A stretch of 64,000 bases of DNA from Bacillus aerolatus (GCF_009183655.1 NZ_WEIO01000004.1:1-64000); one strand, 5' to 3'; counted from the first letter of the stretch, positions 53,430 to 63,277 are shown. Made by a program: numbers and translations. Notes: generated by a model not told the origin, from the letters alone.

Positions 53430-53466
53430 CAAAAAACCAGCGGGTACCCTTCTCCTCCGCTGGTCT
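53430..53466 (-). terminator. terminator of yuzB
   Basis: On the minus strand GACCAGCGG, a loop, CCCGCTGGTTTTTTG. The 189-base stretch 53283-53471 otherwise holds only a possible 41-codon minus-strand frame. Confidence 0.78.
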
Positions 53467-53471
53467 CTTCT

Positions 53472-53708
53472 TCAAAACATTGGATTTTCTTCTAAATACT
53501 CATATATATTGTCGACAAGCTCTTCCGGAGTATTACCGTCGACCGGCTCTCCATTCACTAAAGCAAACATACCTTCCGCGCATCTCGTGCAATAGCCGAG
53601 ACAGCCATATTCGATTACATCCAAATTGGAATCACGTTCTAATATCTCAAGCGCTTTTTGCGCACCACTTGCTAAATTGCTGACACAAAACTCGATAATC
53701 GGTTTCAT
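53472..53708 (-). CDS. yuzB: YuzB, DUF1450 family
   Basis: 78 residues: [40 protein letters not shown] and [18 protein letters not shown]. The conserved cysteines ([12 protein letters not shown]) suggest a thioredoxin-like or metal-binding fold. B. subtilis YuzB is also about 78 residues and lies beside yutJ. Function unknown. Confidence 0.9.
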   Translation of the reverse strand: MKPIIEFCVSNLASGAQKALEILERDSNLDVIEYGCLGYCTRCAEGMFALVNGEPVDGNTPEELVDNIYEYLEENPMF

Positions 53709-53916
53709 TTTTTTCCTTCACCTCTAATCTTTATTCTACTATCTCTTCCGCCTGCTGAAAAGGAGAAAACTTATCTGTGAAAATCCATGATGTCTGTTGT
53801 GAAAAGCGCTGCATTTAGATATACTCATGATGGCAGATAAAAATTGCGGCTTTTTTGACGGTGCCTTCGAGGACGTCAACATTCAAATACATATTGTACA
53901 GAAGGGGAAAATTCAG

Positions 53917-54984
53917 ATGAAACATTTAGTGCTGCTTGGCGGCGGCTACGGAAACATGCGCGTATTGCTTAGGCTGCTGCCAAATCAATTACCTGAAGAT
54001 GTCACTATTACATTAGTGGATAAGTTTCCATACCATAGCTTAAAAACGGAATATTATGCTCTGGCAGCCGGAACGATATCCGATCAAGAGGTGCGGGTTA
54101 CGTTTCCCGAACATCCTCGCTTGAACCTTGTATACGGGGAAATAACGAAGATCGACTTGGAAAGCAAGCAAGTTCTTATTAAAGACAATGATGCGATTCC
54201 ATATGATGATCTTGTCATCGGTCTCGGATGCGAGGATAAGTATCATAACGTACCTGGTGCTGACGAATATACGCACAGCATCCAATCGATTGATAAGTCG
54301 CGCCAGACGTACCAGACGCTTTCAAATATGCCAGCTGGTTCAAAAGTCGGTATCGTGGGTGCTGGTCTGAGCGGAATTGAACTGGCGAGCGAATTGCGCG
54401 AAAGCCGTCCGGATCTCGATATTACATTATTTGACCGCGGCTCGCGTATTTTAAAAGACTTCCCTGAACGGCTGAGTAAATACATTCATAAATGGTTTGT
54501 TGACCACGGTGTGGAAGTGATTAACAGCGCAAATATTACAAAAGTCGAACCGCACACGATCTACAATCACGATGATGCGTACCCAATGAATGCAGTCGTC
54601 TGGACTGCCGGCATTCAACCGAATCGAATTGTCCGTGAAATGGACGTTGAAAAAGACGGTTCCGGACGCGTGAAGCTCTCGCCGCATCACAACTTGCCGG
54701 AAGATGAACATGTATATGTCGTCGGTGACTGCGCCAGCCTGCCGCACGCCCCGAGCGCCCAGCTCGCTGAGGAACAGGCGGAACAAATCGTCCAAGTGCT
54801 TGTGAAACGCTGGAAAAACGAGCCGCTGCCTGCGGAAATGCCGCAAATGAAACTAAAAGGCATTTTAGGCTCGCTCGGCAAAAAACAAGGCTTCGGCTTC
54901 GTCGCTGACCGGGCGATTACCGGCCGCGTAGCCCGTTTCTTAAAATCCGGCGTTCTCTGGATGTATAAATATCATAACGGATAA
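53917..54984 (+). CDS. yutJ: NADH dehydrogenase-like flavoprotein YutJ
   Basis: 355 residues from the ATG at 53917 (GAAGGGG upstream). FAD fold LVLLGGGYGNMRVLLRLLPN, NADH fold VGIVGAGLSGIELASELRES, and VYVVGDCASLPHAPSAQLAE. Homologous to NDH-2 enzymes and to YumB in this window, with matching length and neighbours to B. subtilis YutJ. Substrate unproven. Confidence 0.9.
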   Translation: MKHLVLLGGGYGNMRVLLRLLPNQLPEDVTITLVDKFPYHSLKTEYYALAAGTISDQEVRVTFPEHPRLNLVYGEITKIDLESKQVLIKDNDAIPYDDLVIGLGCEDKYHNVPGADEYTHSIQSIDKSRQTYQTLSNMPAGSKVGIVGAGLSGIELASELRESRPDLDITLFDRGSRILKDFPERLSKYIHKWFVDHGVEVINSANITKVEPHTIYNHDDAYPMNAVVWTAGIQPNRIVREMDVEKDGSGRVKLSPHHNLPEDEHVYVVGDCASLPHAPSAQLAEEQAEQIVQVLVKRWKNEPLPAEMPQMKLKGILGSLGKKQGFGFVADRAITGRVARFLKSGVLWMYKYHNG

Positions 54985-55059
54985 TACAAACAAATGAAAA
55001 TATGCGAAAAATGGTGATGTATCGGGGTTTTTGAAAGAAAAAGAACCGATATGCAACAA

Positions 55060-55091
55060 AAAACGACGGGGGTTCCCCGTCGTTTTTTGTT
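55060..55091. terminator. terminator of yutJ
   Basis: AAAAAACGACGGGG, loop GTT, CCCCGTCGTTTTTTG: strong stem, T-runs on both strands. Confidence 0.88.
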
Positions 55092-55100
55092 TTTTATGAA

Positions 55101-55131
55101 GTTATAATTCTTCCTCTCTTGGCTCATAATA
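55101..55131 (+). promoter_or_regulatory. possible sigma-G promoter of germinant receptor operon 2
   Basis: GTTATA (55101-55106), 18-bp spacer, CATAATA (55125-55131). The -10 fits the sigma-G consensus CATNHTA exactly; the -35 is partial. It lies 57 bp before the A gene. Confidence 0.4.
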
Positions 55132-55188
55132 AAAGCGACTGTTTTTCTCGCATTTCAGACAAAGCGGGATGGAGAGGGGGGATTTCCA

Positions 55189-56679
55189 ATGCGGAAAAAG
55201 TCTAAACAAAAAGATTTAGCTTTTCAAGAAAGCGAACTTGCTAAGCTGTTAACAGCGTGCGGAGAGTCAGCAGACTTTCTCACGTTCCAGCTTCATGAAA
55301 ACTCGCCCTTTTTCATTGCCTATTTTAAACCATTAGTCGATCCGAACATTGTTCATAAAGATATACTGACTATCATTAAACAACAGGAAGTCTCTTCATT
55401 AGAAGAAATAAAAGAAAAGCTGCCGATCGAGGATCTTTCTCTCACGGACAATGTACCGGACATTCAAAATAAATTAATGACCGGACACTTGCTTTTCTAC
55501 CAGAAAGAAGCACAGTCTGCCTGCCTTGCCGTTCCCGCACCAGCCGTCGAGAAACGGCAAGTATCTACTCCGGAAACGGAATACGTCGTAACGGGAGCAA
55601 AAGAAGCGTTTGTTGAGTCCATCAATACAAACTTGAATCTTGTTCGCAAACGCCTGCCAACTCCCGGGTTACGAACGAAAGAATTGACCATAGGAAAACT
55701 ATCAAAAACAAAAGTTATTGTTGCTTATATTGACGGAGTCGCCAATCCGGAAAATGTCAATACAGTCATTCAGCGAATTCAAGGAATCGAATACGATGCC
55801 GTTTCTGATAGTGCGGTTCTCTCTCAAATGATTGCCGACAATAAAAACTCGCCGTTTCCGCAGTTAATTAATACAGAGCTCCCTAACCACGTGGCAAGCG
55901 TACTCTCTGAGGGCAAAGTGGCTATTTTTACTGACGGTTCTCCTTTCGTGCTGACAGGGCCTGTGTCATTCTTTACATTTTTCTCGACAGCTGAGGACTA
56001 CGTTTCAATCTGGAATATCGCATCTATTTTCCGGCTCATCCGACTGTTTGCGATTGCTTTCTCTATTTTAGCCACATCGACTTATGTAGCCATTTTAACG
56101 TATCATTACGAAATGATCCCCCAGGATGTACTGAGCTTACTAATTACATCCCGGGGAACCATTCCGTTCCCACCTTTTTTGGAAGCTATTTTGCTCGAAT
56201 TGGCGATTGAACTTTTGCGGGAAGCAGGCGCCCGGCTGCCGACAAAGATTGGTCAAACGATTGGGATTGTCGGCGGGATTGTGCTCGGAACAGCTGCTGT
56301 TCAAGCAGGATTGACAAGCAATGTACTGCTCATTGTCGTCGCTACGGGCGCGCTTGCTTCTTTTACTACGCCTGTCTACCAGGTCAGCAACGCGATCCGC
56401 CTGATTCGCTTTCCATTTCTCCTGTTTGCCCAGCTGCTCGGTCTTGTCGGAGTCGCCGTCGGCTTTGCTTTTCTTACGGCTCATTTATTAAAGCTGACTT
56501 CTCTCAATCACCCTTTTCTTGAGCCTATATACCCGTTGCGTGTGCAGGATTTCAAAGACTCTATTTTTCGCCTGCCGTTCAGCAAGCAGGCACTCCGTCC
56601 TATACAAATAAGAGCGGAAAACCCTGTAAGATTTCAGCCGGAGACTCCGCCAAAAAACGACTGGGATATTGACGACTAA
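55189..56679 (+). CDS. spore germination receptor A subunit (operon 2)
   Basis: 496 residues, start ATG behind GGAGAGGGGG. GerA family: VTGAKEAFVESINTNLNLVR, RTKELTIGKLSKTKVIVAYI, STYVAILTYHYEMIPQDVLS, ELAIELLREAGARLPTKIGQ, then membrane helices. Paralogue of the operon 1 protein but clearly diverged. First of an A-B-C operon. Confidence 0.92.
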   Translation: MRKKSKQKDLAFQESELAKLLTACGESADFLTFQLHENSPFFIAYFKPLVDPNIVHKDILTIIKQQEVSSLEEIKEKLPIEDLSLTDNVPDIQNKLMTGHLLFYQKEAQSACLAVPAPAVEKRQVSTPETEYVVTGAKEAFVESINTNLNLVRKRLPTPGLRTKELTIGKLSKTKVIVAYIDGVANPENVNTVIQRIQGIEYDAVSDSAVLSQMIADNKNSPFPQLINTELPNHVASVLSEGKVAIFTDGSPFVLTGPVSFFTFFSTAEDYVSIWNIASIFRLIRLFAIAFSILATSTYVAILTYHYEMIPQDVLSLLITSRGTIPFPPFLEAILLELAIELLREAGARLPTKIGQTIGIVGGIVLGTAAVQAGLTSNVLLIVVATGALASFTTPVYQVSNAIRLIRFPFLLFAQLLGLVGVAVGFAFLTAHLLKLTSLNHPFLEPIYPLRVQDFKDSIFRLPFSKQALRPIQIRAENPVRFQPETPPKNDWDIDD

Positions 56680-56700
56680 TTCACACACGGAGGTGTCTGT

Positions 56701-57792
56701 ATGCTGCCCTTACCACCGGAAAAGCGACAAGTCTCCCCTTTCTTTGTTTTTTATCTTATCACCAGTGCGCAAATTGGCATGGGTATTCTCAGCTTGCCAC
56801 GGTATATTGTCAAATCCGCGGGCCAAGATGCCTGGATCGCTATTATTATTACTGCCCTCTCCATTCATGTCATTCTGTGGATGGTTTATCAAATATTAAA
56901 TAAAGGAACGAATGATATTACCGTTACCCACAAGGAACTGTTTGGAAAGTGGCTTGGCGGACTCCTCAGTTTGGCATTGATTGTTTATTTGCTGCTTGTG
57001 GCAGCATCCACGCTCCGCGGTTATATCGAAATGATTCAGGTCTGGATCTTTCCGCAATTGGACACATGGTATATGGCATTGATCCTCTCTGCGCTCGTGT
57101 ATGTGTATGTTATCGGAGGCTTTCGAGTCGTTGTTGGGATTTGCTGTCTCAGTTTCATTTTCAACTTTCCTTTAATTGTAACGTTATGGTTCCCTTTACA
57201 GGATGCGCAATTTTCTCATCTTTTTCCTGTTTTTGATCATTCCGCGGCTGAGATCTTATCCGCCTCTAAAAAGATGACTTTGTACTTTTCAGGGTTTGAA
57301 ACAATTTTTTTCTTTTATCCGTTTATAAAAAATGCCCGCAGTTCTCAAAAGTGGGCACAATATGGGGCAGCTTTCACTACATTCATTTATTTAGCCGTAA
57401 CGATCATCTCCATCATGTACTTTAATAAGAATCAATTAATTCAGACGATTTGGCCGACAATTACTCTCTGGAAAGTTGTGGATTTTCCTTTTCTTGAAAG
57501 ATTTGAGTACTTAAACCTCGCCATCTGGTTGTTTAACATTCTTCCTAGTACTTGTTTATTTATTTGGGCCGCTACGAGAGGAATAAAGCAGTTATTTACC
57601 GTGAAGCAAAAACATAGCCTTATTGTCCTTCTTGTCATAATAAGTGTGGCGGCTGTTCTCTTGAAAGACCGCGAACAAATCCAGCAGCTAAATACAATGC
57701 TAAGCTCAGTGAGTTTTTACGTCATGTATGCTTACATTCCTTTTGTCTTCTTTTACCAGCTGATTAAAAGCAAAGTGAGGAAAACATTATGA
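56701..57792 (+). CDS. spore germination receptor B permease (operon 2)
   Basis: 363 residues, start ATG behind GGAGGTG. About ten helices: FYLITSAQIGMGILSLPRYI, AGQDAWIAIIITALSIHVIL, LYFSGFETIFFFYPFI. Same permease family as the operon 1 B subunit. Its stop overlaps the C gene start in ATGA. Confidence 0.92.
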   Translation: MLPLPPEKRQVSPFFVFYLITSAQIGMGILSLPRYIVKSAGQDAWIAIIITALSIHVILWMVYQILNKGTNDITVTHKELFGKWLGGLLSLALIVYLLLVAASTLRGYIEMIQVWIFPQLDTWYMALILSALVYVYVIGGFRVVVGICCLSFIFNFPLIVTLWFPLQDAQFSHLFPVFDHSAAEILSASKKMTLYFSGFETIFFFYPFIKNARSSQKWAQYGAAFTTFIYLAVTIISIMYFNKNQLIQTIWPTITLWKVVDFPFLERFEYLNLAIWLFNILPSTCLFIWAATRGIKQLFTVKQKHSLIVLLVIISVAAVLLKDREQIQQLNTMLSSVSFYVMYAYIPFVFFYQLIKSKVRKTL

Positions 57793-58865
57793 AAGCTTTC
57801 CTATTTTGGAGCGTCTTCACGCTCGCCCTGCTATTCGGTTATTCAATTGAAACAAAGATACTTGAAGATATTCAGCATATTTCTGCCATTGGTTATGACT
57901 ATGTAGACGAGCATCGGATGAAAGGAACAGCTGCCGCCCCTTTTTATCCTCCGGGGGTGGATGTTCAGCCGCTCAACGCTTTCTTTACAGGTGTGGGGCA
58001 TAATGTTTTAAGCATCTTAGAAAAGCAGCAAATACAGGCCCAGAGAAAGCTCGCTACGGGACGCTTGCAGGCTTTTTTGATTAGTAAAGAACTGGCAAAG
58101 AATGGAGTCGACAAGCTCACTGATCCGCTCGCCCGCTCTACCGCTGTCGGCAGGGATGTTCATATGGCGGTCGTCGACGGCAGCGCCGAGGAGTTGTTGA
58201 CTTTTACATATCCGAATGCGCCGACCTCTGCTCAATATCTTTCCGATTTCATGGAGAAAACTTTGAAAGATATTGTTCCCCATCCGACTACTCATGCTTT
58301 CCTGTCTCAGTATGACGGGTTCGGCCAAGATCCGTTTCTTCCTATTCTCGAAAAAAAAGAAGATCATATTCGTTATAAAGGCCTCGCCCTTTTTAAGGAT
58401 GATCAATACGCAGGAGCGCTTTCCAATAAAGATAGTTATGTATTTAAACTCCTTTACGAGAAGTCTAAAACAGGCACGTATGAAATAAGATTCAAGAATA
58501 AAAAGTACATCTCTATTGAAAATATCCGCTCCAAAACGGAATATAAAGTGTCCGGCAGCCAGGACAACCCGCGGGTGGCCATCCATGTTTCAATGATGGG
58601 AGAGGTGAGAGATGCTTCCAGCGTGGTGTTGAAAGGGGACACCCTAAAAGAAGTGGAGAAGGAGTGGAGCAAAGAAATGACGAAAAGAGCGGAAAAGATA
58701 ATGAAAAAATTTCAGGAATTACATGTCGATCCGCTCGGAATCGGCGAAAAAGTCCGGAGCCATTTTCGGCATTTTGATAAAGAAGCCTGGAAAGACCACT
58801 ACCCAAATGTTCCCGTCGAGTTTCATATGAACGTTCGTATCAGGAACACAGGCATTACTGAATAG
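57789..58865 (+). CDS. spore germination receptor C subunit (operon 2) lacking a lipobox cysteine
   Basis: 358 residues. GerAC family: ISAIGYDYVDEHRMKGTAAA, ARSTAVGRDVHMAVVDGS, and the C-terminal GIGEKVRSHF and VEFHMNVRIRNTG. The N-terminal hydrophobic segment reads FWSVFTLALLFGYSIE where the family has LxGCW, so Tyr 18 replaces the lipid-bearing Cys. It would be anchored by the uncleaved helix or be secreted. It is also shorter than the operon 1 C subunit (407). Confidence 0.88.
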   Translation: MKAFLFWSVFTLALLFGYSIETKILEDIQHISAIGYDYVDEHRMKGTAAAPFYPPGVDVQPLNAFFTGVGHNVLSILEKQQIQAQRKLATGRLQAFLISKELAKNGVDKLTDPLARSTAVGRDVHMAVVDGSAEELLTFTYPNAPTSAQYLSDFMEKTLKDIVPHPTTHAFLSQYDGFGQDPFLPILEKKEDHIRYKGLALFKDDQYAGALSNKDSYVFKLLYEKSKTGTYEIRFKNKKYISIENIRSKTEYKVSGSQDNPRVAIHVSMMGEVRDASSVVLKGDTLKEVEKEWSKEMTKRAEKIMKKFQELHVDPLGIGEKVRSHFRHFDKEAWKDHYPNVPVEFHMNVRIRNTGITE

Positions 58866-58867
58866 AT

Positions 58868-58907
58868 TAAAACAGACACCCGGAAACACCCGAATGTCTG
58901 TTTTTTC
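58868..58907. terminator. bidirectional terminator between receptor operon 2 and gabD
   Basis: AAAACAGACA, loop, TGTCTGTTTTTTC between convergent genes. Confidence 0.8.
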
Positions 58908-58908
58908 A

Positions 58909-60333
58909 CTATAGTCCTAAAGAAATATATTTGATTTCCAAATACTCATCAATGCCGAAATGGCTGCCTTCGCGGCCAAGTCCGCTTTCCTTATAACCTC
59001 CGAATGGCGCCTGAGCGACAGATGGCAGCCCGTCGTTTAAGCCGATGATGCCATATTCAAGACCTTCAGCAATGTCAATTGCTTCTGTGATGTTTTCACT
59101 GAACACATAAGCAGCCAGGCCGTACGGCGAGTTGTTCGCACGCTCAATGACTTCTTCTGTCGTTTTGAATGTTGCAATCGGTGCAAGCGGACCGAATGTT
59201 TCTTCGTTCATGCAGAGCATGTCGTCCGTTACGTTCGTGATCACTGTCGGCTCAATGAAAAAGCCTTTTTCGCCTTCCGCTTCTTTACCGCCGGCAAGAA
59301 CTTTCGCGCCTTTTTGTTTCGCGTCTTCAATCTGGGCAATCACTTTCGCCACTGCCTGCTCATCAATTAAAGGTCCGATATCAATGCCTTCATCAAGTCC
59401 ATTCCCCATTTGCAGCTTGGCTACTTCTTGCTTGAACGCTTCGGCAAATTCAGCTTCGATGGATTCATGCACGTACACTCTGTTGGCACACACACACGTT
59501 TGGCCGGCGTTGCGGTATTTAGAAGCAATTAAGTTGACCGCTGCTTTTTTCACATCGGCGTTCGCTGTGACGATAAATGGCGCATGTCCGCCAAGCTCAA
59601 GAGAAATTTTCTTCACTGTATCAGCCGCACCGCGCATAAGCAGCTTGCCGACTTCTGTAGAACCAGTGAAAGATACTTTCCGGACGCGGCCGTCTTTCAT
59701 CCAGGCTTCACTAATTTGACGCGCACTTCCCGTCACTACGTTAACGACCCCTTTTGGAATGCCCGCTTCTTCAGCTAGTTCTACGAGGCGGATCGCTGTT
59801 AAAGGCGTTTGCGTCGCCGGCTTAATCATCGCTGTACACCCAGCGGCTAAAGCAGGGCCGACTTTTCTTGTAATCATTGCTGCCGGGAAGTTCCACGGCG
59901 TAATCGCTGCAACCACACCGACTGGCTCTTTTTGAACGAACAGGCGCTTACGTGGATGGGAAGCAGGAATCGTTTCACCGTAAATGCGTTTTCCTTCTTC
60001 TGCGTACCAGGAAAGGAAGCTGTTTGCATAAACGACTTCACCGATTGCTTCTTTTAGCGGCTTTCCTTGTTCTTCTGTCATCAATTTGCCGATTTCTTCT
60101 TTATTCTCATCAATTAAGCGGTACCAGTTCATTAAATATTCTGCACGCTCATTCGCTGTCAGTTTCGACCATTGCTTGAACGCTTCATGAGCGGCATCGG
60201 CTGCCCGTTCCGCTTCTTCTGTGCCGCCGTCTGGAATCGTTGCAATCACTTCATTTGTCGCCGGGTTAATGACGTCAATTGTCTTTTCTGTTTCGATCCA
60301 CTCACCATTAATACAAATTTTCCAGTTTTTCAT
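58909..60333 (-). CDS. gabD: succinate-semialdehyde dehydrogenase
   Basis: 474 residues, aldehyde dehydrogenase family: ITPWNFPAAMITRKVGPALA, FTGSTEVGKLLM, catalytic Glu in LELGGHAPFIV and catalytic Cys in AGQTCVCANRVYV (the CVC pair typical of SSADH), MNEETFGPLAPIATF, QAPFGGYKESGLGREG. It oxidises succinate semialdehyde from GabT to succinate. Third gene of the gab operon, 23 bp after the regulator. Confidence 0.93.
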   Translation of the reverse strand: MKNWKICINGEWIETEKTIDVINPATNEVIATIPDGGTEEAERAADAAHEAFKQWSKLTANERAEYLMNWYRLIDENKEEIGKLMTEEQGKPLKEAIGEVVYANSFLSWYAEEGKRIYGETIPASHPRKRLFVQKEPVGVVAAITPWNFPAAMITRKVGPALAAGCTAMIKPATQTPLTAIRLVELAEEAGIPKGVVNVVTGSARQISEAWMKDGRVRKVSFTGSTEVGKLLMRGAADTVKKISLELGGHAPFIVTANADVKKAAVNLIASKYRNAGQTCVCANRVYVHESIEAEFAEAFKQEVAKLQMGNGLDEGIDIGPLIDEQAVAKVIAQIEDAKQKGAKVLAGGKEAEGEKGFFIEPTVITNVTDDMLCMNEETFGPLAPIATFKTTEEVIERANNSPYGLAAYVFSENITEAIDIAEGLEYGIIGLNDGLPSVAQAPFGGYKESGLGREGSHFGIDEYLEIKYISLGL

Positions 60334-60356
60334 TCTTTTTTCCTCCTCTTAATCTC

Positions 60357-61718
60357 TTATTCTTCTATTTCTCCAATATACTTTCTCACTTTTCTTGCAG
60401 CTGTTGATTGGCTGATGCCGAGTATCTTCGCTAGTTTATAAGTCGATTTTTCTTGGCTGTACGTCTGCACAATCAATTTCCGTTCCACTTCTTCGATGAT
60501 CTCCGGCAAAGTCGTGCCTTTTTCCGTTAATTCCTGCTGAAACAGCTCCGCTGGCAAGTCATTCCATGTGACGATTTCATCTCCTGTCACAACGAGCCGC
60601 TCCACCATATTTTCCAGTTCGCGTATGTTGCCTTTCCACTCAAAATCTAGAAAAGCGTGCAGCACTTGTGGCGAAAAGCGAACCTTCGTTTCATACAGCT
60701 GATTAAAGTAATCCAAAAAGTGATACGTTAACGGAATGATGTCTTCTTTTCGCTCACGAAGCGGCGGGATTTGAATCGGCACGACATTCAGCCGGTAATA
60801 CAAATCCCTGCGGAAGCTGCCTCTGTCCACCATTTTCTTTAAATCTTTATTTGTAGCGGCAATGATCCGCAAGTTTAATGAAATCGGCTGCCGGCCGCCG
60901 ATCGGGCGGATTTGCTTTTCCTGCAAGACGTGAAGCAGTTTTCCTTGGGCAGCGAGCGGCAGTTCTCCGACTTCATCTAAAAACAATGTACCGTGATTGG
61001 ACAGTTCAATCAGTCCTTTTTTCCCTTCCCGGAAAGCGCCGGTAAACGTTCCGCCTTCGTAGCCGAATAACTCTGATTCAATCAGCTGTTCAGGAAGCGC
61101 AGCACAGTTAATATCGTGAAGCGGATGATCCCGCCTCTCGCTCAACTGGTGGATGGAACGGACAATTTTGCTTTTGCCGACACCTGTTTCCCCAAGCAGC
61201 AGCACGGTTGAATTTACTTTGGCAATTTTGCGCACGAGCAGCATGATTTTGCCCATTTGTTCACTTTTCGAAATAAGGCCGTCAAATTCAAACGGTTCTT
61301 TTAATTCTTTTTTGTACGTTGCCAGTTCGTCTTCCATTTCTTCGATTTTTTTTCGCAGCTGCATCATTTCCGTTAAATCGCGCGAGTAGCTAATGACGCT
61401 TTTTAATGAGCCGTCCGAATGAAAGACAGGTTTTGTACGAACGTGATAATAGCGGCCTGTATTGGACGTTTGAAACAATTCAATCGGCTGCAGGCTTTCA
61501 ATCACCTTCAGCGTAGCGGACGGATAAAAAATCCCCATTTTCTCCAAGTCCTTTACATGCTTGCCGATTAATCCATCCGCTATTTGCTCATAATTCTTCC
61601 GGCATGTAGCATTCACGCGAATGACAATGCCACTCGCATTAGTGACAAGTATCTCATCGAAAGACGATTCAAAAATATCAAATAATTCTTCGCGCACAGG
61701 ATCGCGGGCCTCATTCAT
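60357..61718 (-). CDS. sigma-54-dependent activator of the gab operon
   Basis: 453 residues, ATG behind GGGAGGAGG. N-terminal PAS domain (~10-115), a coiled coil (MMQLRKKIEEMEDELATYKK), then AAA+: Walker A GETGVGKS, the sigma-54 contact loop GTFTGA, Walker B GTLFLDEVGEL, RLNVVPIQIPPLRERKEDII, and a C-terminal Fis helix-turn-helix (KLAKILGISQSTAARKVR). All parts needed for sigma-54 activation are present. It lies within the operon it probably activates, giving positive feedback. Confidence 0.92.
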   Translation of the reverse strand: MNEARDPVREELFDIFESSFDEILVTNASGIVIRVNATCRKNYEQIADGLIGKHVKDLEKMGIFYPSATLKVIESLQPIELFQTSNTGRYYHVRTKPVFHSDGSLKSVISYSRDLTEMMQLRKKIEEMEDELATYKKELKEPFEFDGLISKSEQMGKIMLLVRKIAKVNSTVLLLGETGVGKSKIVRSIHQLSERRDHPLHDINCAALPEQLIESELFGYEGGTFTGAFREGKKGLIELSNHGTLFLDEVGELPLAAQGKLLHVLQEKQIRPIGGRQPISLNLRIIAATNKDLKKMVDRGSFRRDLYYRLNVVPIQIPPLRERKEDIIPLTYHFLDYFNQLYETKVRFSPQVLHAFLDFEWKGNIRELENMVERLVVTGDEIVTWNDLPAELFQQELTEKGTTLPEIIEEVERKLIVQTYSQEKSTYKLAKILGISQSTAARKVRKYIGEIEE

Positions 61719-61805
61719 GACAAGCCTCCTCCCGGATAGTCATTGTTTATATTATAACAAAAATACGACCGGGAGATAAACTTGTCTGTTATTCACTTTT
61801 ATAGA

Positions 61806-63164
61806 TCAGGCGTTAACAACTTGCTGTGAGACGGCTGCTTCCATCGCTTCTTCAAGAATATCCAGCCCTTCTGCCACCTGTTCATCTGTGATAACGAGCG
61901 GCATCAACAAGCGCAGAACGTTGCCGTATGCACCGGCGCTCAGTACAAGCAGGCCGCGTTTATTTGCTTCTGTAATAATCAAATTGGTCAGCTCTTTATT
62001 CGGCTCTTTCGTTTTGCGGTCTTTGACGAGTTCGATGGCACACATGGATCCGAGGCCGCGAATGTCGCCGATTTCATCATATTTCTCAGCGAGCTGGCGG
62101 AAACGGCTCATCACAACTTGACCTAGTTTTTCCCCGCGCTCATTCAACTTTTCTTCCTCAATAATATCAAGAACAGCGAGCGCTGCAGCACAGCCGAGTG
62201 GACTGCCGGAATACGTGCCGCCCAGCTCTCCCGGCGCAGACACTTCCATAATCTCCTTGCGGCCGATCACACCGCTGATCGGCAAACCGGCTGCCATCGA
62301 TTTAGAAACGGTAATTAAGTCAGGAACGATATCAAAGTGCTCCATGCCGAAGTAACGGCCAGTGCGGCCAAATCCTGCTTGAATTTCATCGGCGATAAAG
62401 AGAATACCGTGCTTTTGACACTCTTCGTACACTGCTTGAACGAAGCGCTTTGAAGGAACGATAAATCCTCCTTCTCCTTGAACCGGCTCCATAACAACAG
62501 CGGCGATGCTTTCCGGCGCCACATCATTGACGAAGAACTCATGGAGCTGCCCGATGATGAAGTCTTCATATTGTTCTTCTGTCGTGCTGTCCGGGCGGCG
62601 GTAATTGTACGGATAAGGTGCTTTATACACTTCCGGCGCAAACGGACCAAATTCAAACTTGTAAGGCTTTACTTTGCTCGTCATCGTCATCGTCAAAAGC
62701 GTACGGCCATGATAACCGCGGGAAAATGAAACGACGCCGGAACGTTTCGTATATTTACGGGCGATTTTCACTGCGTTTTCTACTGCTTCTGCTCCGCTGT
62801 TAAATAAAATCACTTCTTTTTCATGCTCTCCCGGCGCAATCGCCGCCAGTTTTTCAGCTAGTTCAATATACGGCTCATACATCATCACGTTAAAGCCGGG
62901 ATGGATATATTGATCCACTTGCTTATGTAGGGCTGCGGTCACTTTCGGGTGGCAGTGGCCGACGTTCATCGTGCCGATCGCGCCGACGAAATCGATAAAC
63001 GTATTGCCGTCCACATCATGGATTAACGCGCCTTCTGCCTTCTCAGCAAACGTCGGCACCCCATTGGAGACACCTTTAGGAACCGCCTGGCCTCTTCTTT
63101 CCAATAACTTTTTCGCTTTTTCTCCTGGCAGGCTGCCATTGACTTTAGCAAACTTTCTCGTCAT
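61806..63164 (-). CDS. gabT: 4-aminobutyrate aminotransferase
   Basis: 452 residues from the ATG at 63164 (GAAAGGGG upstream). Class III PLP aminotransferase: [69 protein letters not shown] and the PLP lysine in TVSKSMAAGLPISGV. It converts GABA and 2-oxoglutarate to succinate semialdehyde and glutamate. First gene behind a sigma-54 promoter; followed by the activator and gabD. Confidence 0.93.
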   Translation of the reverse strand: MTRKFAKVNGSLPGEKAKKLLERRGQAVPKGVSNGVPTFAEKAEGALIHDVDGNTFIDFVGAIGTMNVGHCHPKVTAALHKQVDQYIHPGFNVMMYEPYIELAEKLAAIAPGEHEKEVILFNSGAEAVENAVKIARKYTKRSGVVSFSRGYHGRTLLTMTMTSKVKPYKFEFGPFAPEVYKAPYPYNYRRPDSTTEEQYEDFIIGQLHEFFVNDVAPESIAAVVMEPVQGEGGFIVPSKRFVQAVYEECQKHGILFIADEIQAGFGRTGRYFGMEHFDIVPDLITVSKSMAAGLPISGVIGRKEIMEVSAPGELGGTYSGSPLGCAAALAVLDIIEEEKLNERGEKLGQVVMSRFRQLAEKYDEIGDIRGLGSMCAIELVKDRKTKEPNKELTNLIITEANKRGLLVLSAGAYGNVLRLLMPLVITDEQVAEGLDILEEAMEAAVSQQVVNA

Positions 63165-63211
63165 TTCTATACCCCTTTCCTTTTCAAAAATCATTTCTTA
63201 ATTAGGAGTAT

Positions 63212-63227
63212 TGCAAAAAGCGTGCCA
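63212..63227 (-). promoter_or_regulatory. sigma-54 (SigL) promoter of the gab operon
   Basis: On the minus strand TGGCACGCTTTTTGCA, a full match to TGGCACG-N4-TTGCA. Predicted start near 63201, about 37 bases before gabT. Confidence 0.92.
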
Positions 63228-63277
63228 ACTTAAAAAAGGCGTAAACACTTCAATTATTGTGAATAAACAGACTTTTG

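Noticed and set aside
58017-58586. Long 189-codon antisense frame inside the operon 2 C gene
   Set aside because: It lies wholly inside a GerAC-family gene whose protein has clear family motifs; the antisense product shows no recognisable domain or ribosome site.
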